Positions 31,061 through 32,268 of a stretch of 32,268 bases of DNA are shown here, one piece after another. This DNA comes from an uncultured Pseudomonas sp. Its GTDB lineage: Bacteria; Pseudomonadota; Gammaproteobacteria; Pseudomonadales; Pseudomonadaceae. The stretch is from NCBI RefSeq assembly GCF_946885955.1, contig NZ_CAMPHI010000050.1:1-32268 (forward strand), in the 5' to 3' direction. Under the pieces are notes generated by a model that worked only from the letters and a program-made list of their open reading frames with translations, ran no database searches and was not told the origin of the DNA. The first letter of the stretch is position 1, and every line of letters begins with the position of its first letter. A program made the translations under genes and the position numbers.

Positions 31061-32268
31061 TTACTGGCACGCCTCGCAGTCTGGCTCGTCGATCGCACAG
31101 GCCTTCGGCACGGGCGCCGGGCCGGCCGGTGCAGCGCTGAGGCTGTCGCCGCCACCGCTGGACACGGCGTTGAGCTTGCCGGTGTTGACGGTGGATTTCT
31201 CGGTGCTGGTCGCGGCCAGGGCACGGAGGTAGTAGGTGGTTTTCAGGCCACGGTACCAAGCCATGCGGTAGGTCACGTCGAGTTTTTTACCGGATGCGCC
31301 GGCGATGTAGAGGTTCAGCGACTGGGCCTGGTCGATCCACTTCTGGCGGCGGCTGGCGGCGTCGACGATCCACTTGGTGTCCACTTCGAACGCGGTGGCG
31401 TAGAGGTCTTTGAGCTCCTGCGGGATGCGCTCGATCTGCTGTACCGAACCGTCGTAGTACTTGAGGTCGTTGATCATGACCGAGTCCCACAGGCCGCGGG
31501 CTTTGAGGTCGCGCACCAGGTAGGGGTTGATCACGGTGAATTCGCCCGAGAGGTTCGATTTCACGTAGAGGTTCTGGTAGGTCGGTTCGATCGACTGCGA
31601 TACGCCGGTGATGTTGGCGATGGTCGCGGTCGGTGCGATGGCCATGATGTTCGAGTTACGGATGCCTTTCTGCACACGGGCACGTACCGGGGCCCAGTCC
31701 AGGGATTCGGTCAGGTCGACGTCGATGTACTTCTGGCCGCGGGACTCGATGAGGATCTGCTGGGAGTCGAGCGGCAGGATGCCCTTGCTCCACAGCGAAC
31801 CGTCGAAGGTCGAGTAGGCGCCGCGTTCGTCGGCCAGGTCACAGGAGGCCTGGATGGCGTAGTAGCTGACCGCTTCCATGGACTTGTCGGCGAACTCGAT
31901 GGCCGCTTCCGAGCCGTACGGGATGTGCTGCAGGTACAGCGCGTCCTGGAAGCCCATGATGCCGAGGCCGACCGGGCGGTGCTTGAAGTTGGAGTTCTTC
32001 GCCTGCGGCACCGAGTAGTAGTTGATGTCGATGACGTTATCGAGCATGCGTACTGCGGTGTTGATGGTCTTCTGCAGCTTGGCGGTGTCCAGCTTGCCGT
32101 CGACGATGTGGTTCGGCAGGTTGACCGAGCCCAGGTTGCACACGGCGATTTCGTCGGCGTTGGTGTTCAGGGTGATCTCGGTGCACAGGTTCGAGCTGTG
32201 GACCACGCCCACATGCTGCTGCGGGCTGCGCAGGTTGCACGGGTCCTTGAAGGTCAGCCATGGGTGGC
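31061..32268 (-). CDS. nrdA: Class Ia ribonucleotide reductase, alpha subunit (C-terminal part)
   Basis: About 402 codons of the large subunit; the 5' part lies beyond the window. The frame is open to the edge (HPWLTFKDPCNLRSPQQH, then the active-site region with SSNLCTEI and NLGSVNLPNHI). VGLGIMGFQDALY lies in the barrel core. The C-terminal tail ends CAIDEPDCEACQ, the redox-active cysteines that re-reduce the active site. It makes deoxyribonucleotides with NrdB. A 460-base gap separates it from nrdB, so the two genes have at least partly separate control. Confidence 0.95.
   Translation of the reverse strand, partial: HPWLTFKDPCNLRSPQQHVGVVHSSNLCTEITLNTNADEIAVCNLGSVNLPNHIVDGKLDTAKLQKTINTAVRMLDNVIDINYYSVPQAKNSNFKHRPVGLGIMGFQDALYLQHIPYGSEAAIEFADKSMEAVSYYAIQASCDLADERGAYSTFDGSLWSKGILPLDSQQILIESRGQKYIDVDLTESLDWAPVRARVQKGIRNSNIMAIAPTATIANITGVSQSIEPTYQNLYVKSNLSGEFTVINPYLVRDLKARGLWDSVMINDLKYYDGSVQQIERIPQELKDLYATAFEVDTKWIVDAASRRQKWIDQAQSLNLYIAGASGKKLDVTYRMAWYRGLKTTYYLRALAATSTEKSTVNTGKLNAVSSGGGDSLSAAPAGPAPVPKACAIDEPDCEACQ

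Overview
The window looks like a piece of a Pseudomonas (or close Pseudomonadaceae) chromosome. The core genes are GC-rich, Pseudomonas-type REP and hairpin repeats lie between genes, and nrdA/nrdB, azoreductase, sterol desaturase and GGDEF proteins have the form expected in that group. A block from about 17.6 kb to 29.3 kb is markedly more AT-rich in several places and reads as an accessory (defence and competition) island ending exactly at the nrdB terminator.

Left part (1-12.6 kb): ordinary single genes. These include a YflT-like stress protein, a LURP-one/scramblase-like protein, a PAS-GGDEF diguanylate cyclase, two lipoproteins, a sterol desaturase-type hydroxylase, a DJ-1/PfpI protein, a methyltransferase, a cupin, a MerR regulator with a recognisable MerR-type promoter, and three GNAT acetyltransferases. 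Two related miniature inverted-repeat elements (10768-10906 and 11914-12083) sit in opposite orientation. One has cut off the 3' end of a Nudix hydrolase gene.

Middle (12.8-16.3 kb): a complete type II toxin-antitoxin pair, a divergent azoreductase/LysR pair, and a decaying toxin-antitoxin region. In that region an orphan addiction-module antitoxin meets, tail to tail, an intact HTH antitoxin whose HigB-like toxin carries both a frameshift and a stop codon.

16.5-20.7 kb: a polymorphic toxin with a GC-rich delivery part and an AT-rich C-terminal domain resembling CdiA-type tRNA nucleases. Its presumed immunity gene follows, then a string of small AT-rich genes that look like a store of immunity genes, one with a damaged 5' end.

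20.7-29.3 kb: a DNA phosphorothioation island. dndB, dndC, dndD and dndE form one operon with a perfect palindrome just before dndB. A methyltransferase and a three-helix membrane protein run divergently on its left. On its right, convergent with dndE, is a two-gene operon of a MORC/MutL-like GHKL ATPase and a GIY-YIG-type nuclease, translationally coupled. No dndA and no dndFGH are present in the window, so the GHKL/GIY-YIG pair is a candidate for an undescribed or little-described effector (restriction) module paired with Dnd modification. This is the most interesting item in the window.

29.3-32.3 kb: nrdB and the 3' part of nrdA (class Ia ribonucleotide reductase). nrdB has its own promoter with a good LexA box over the expected transcription start.
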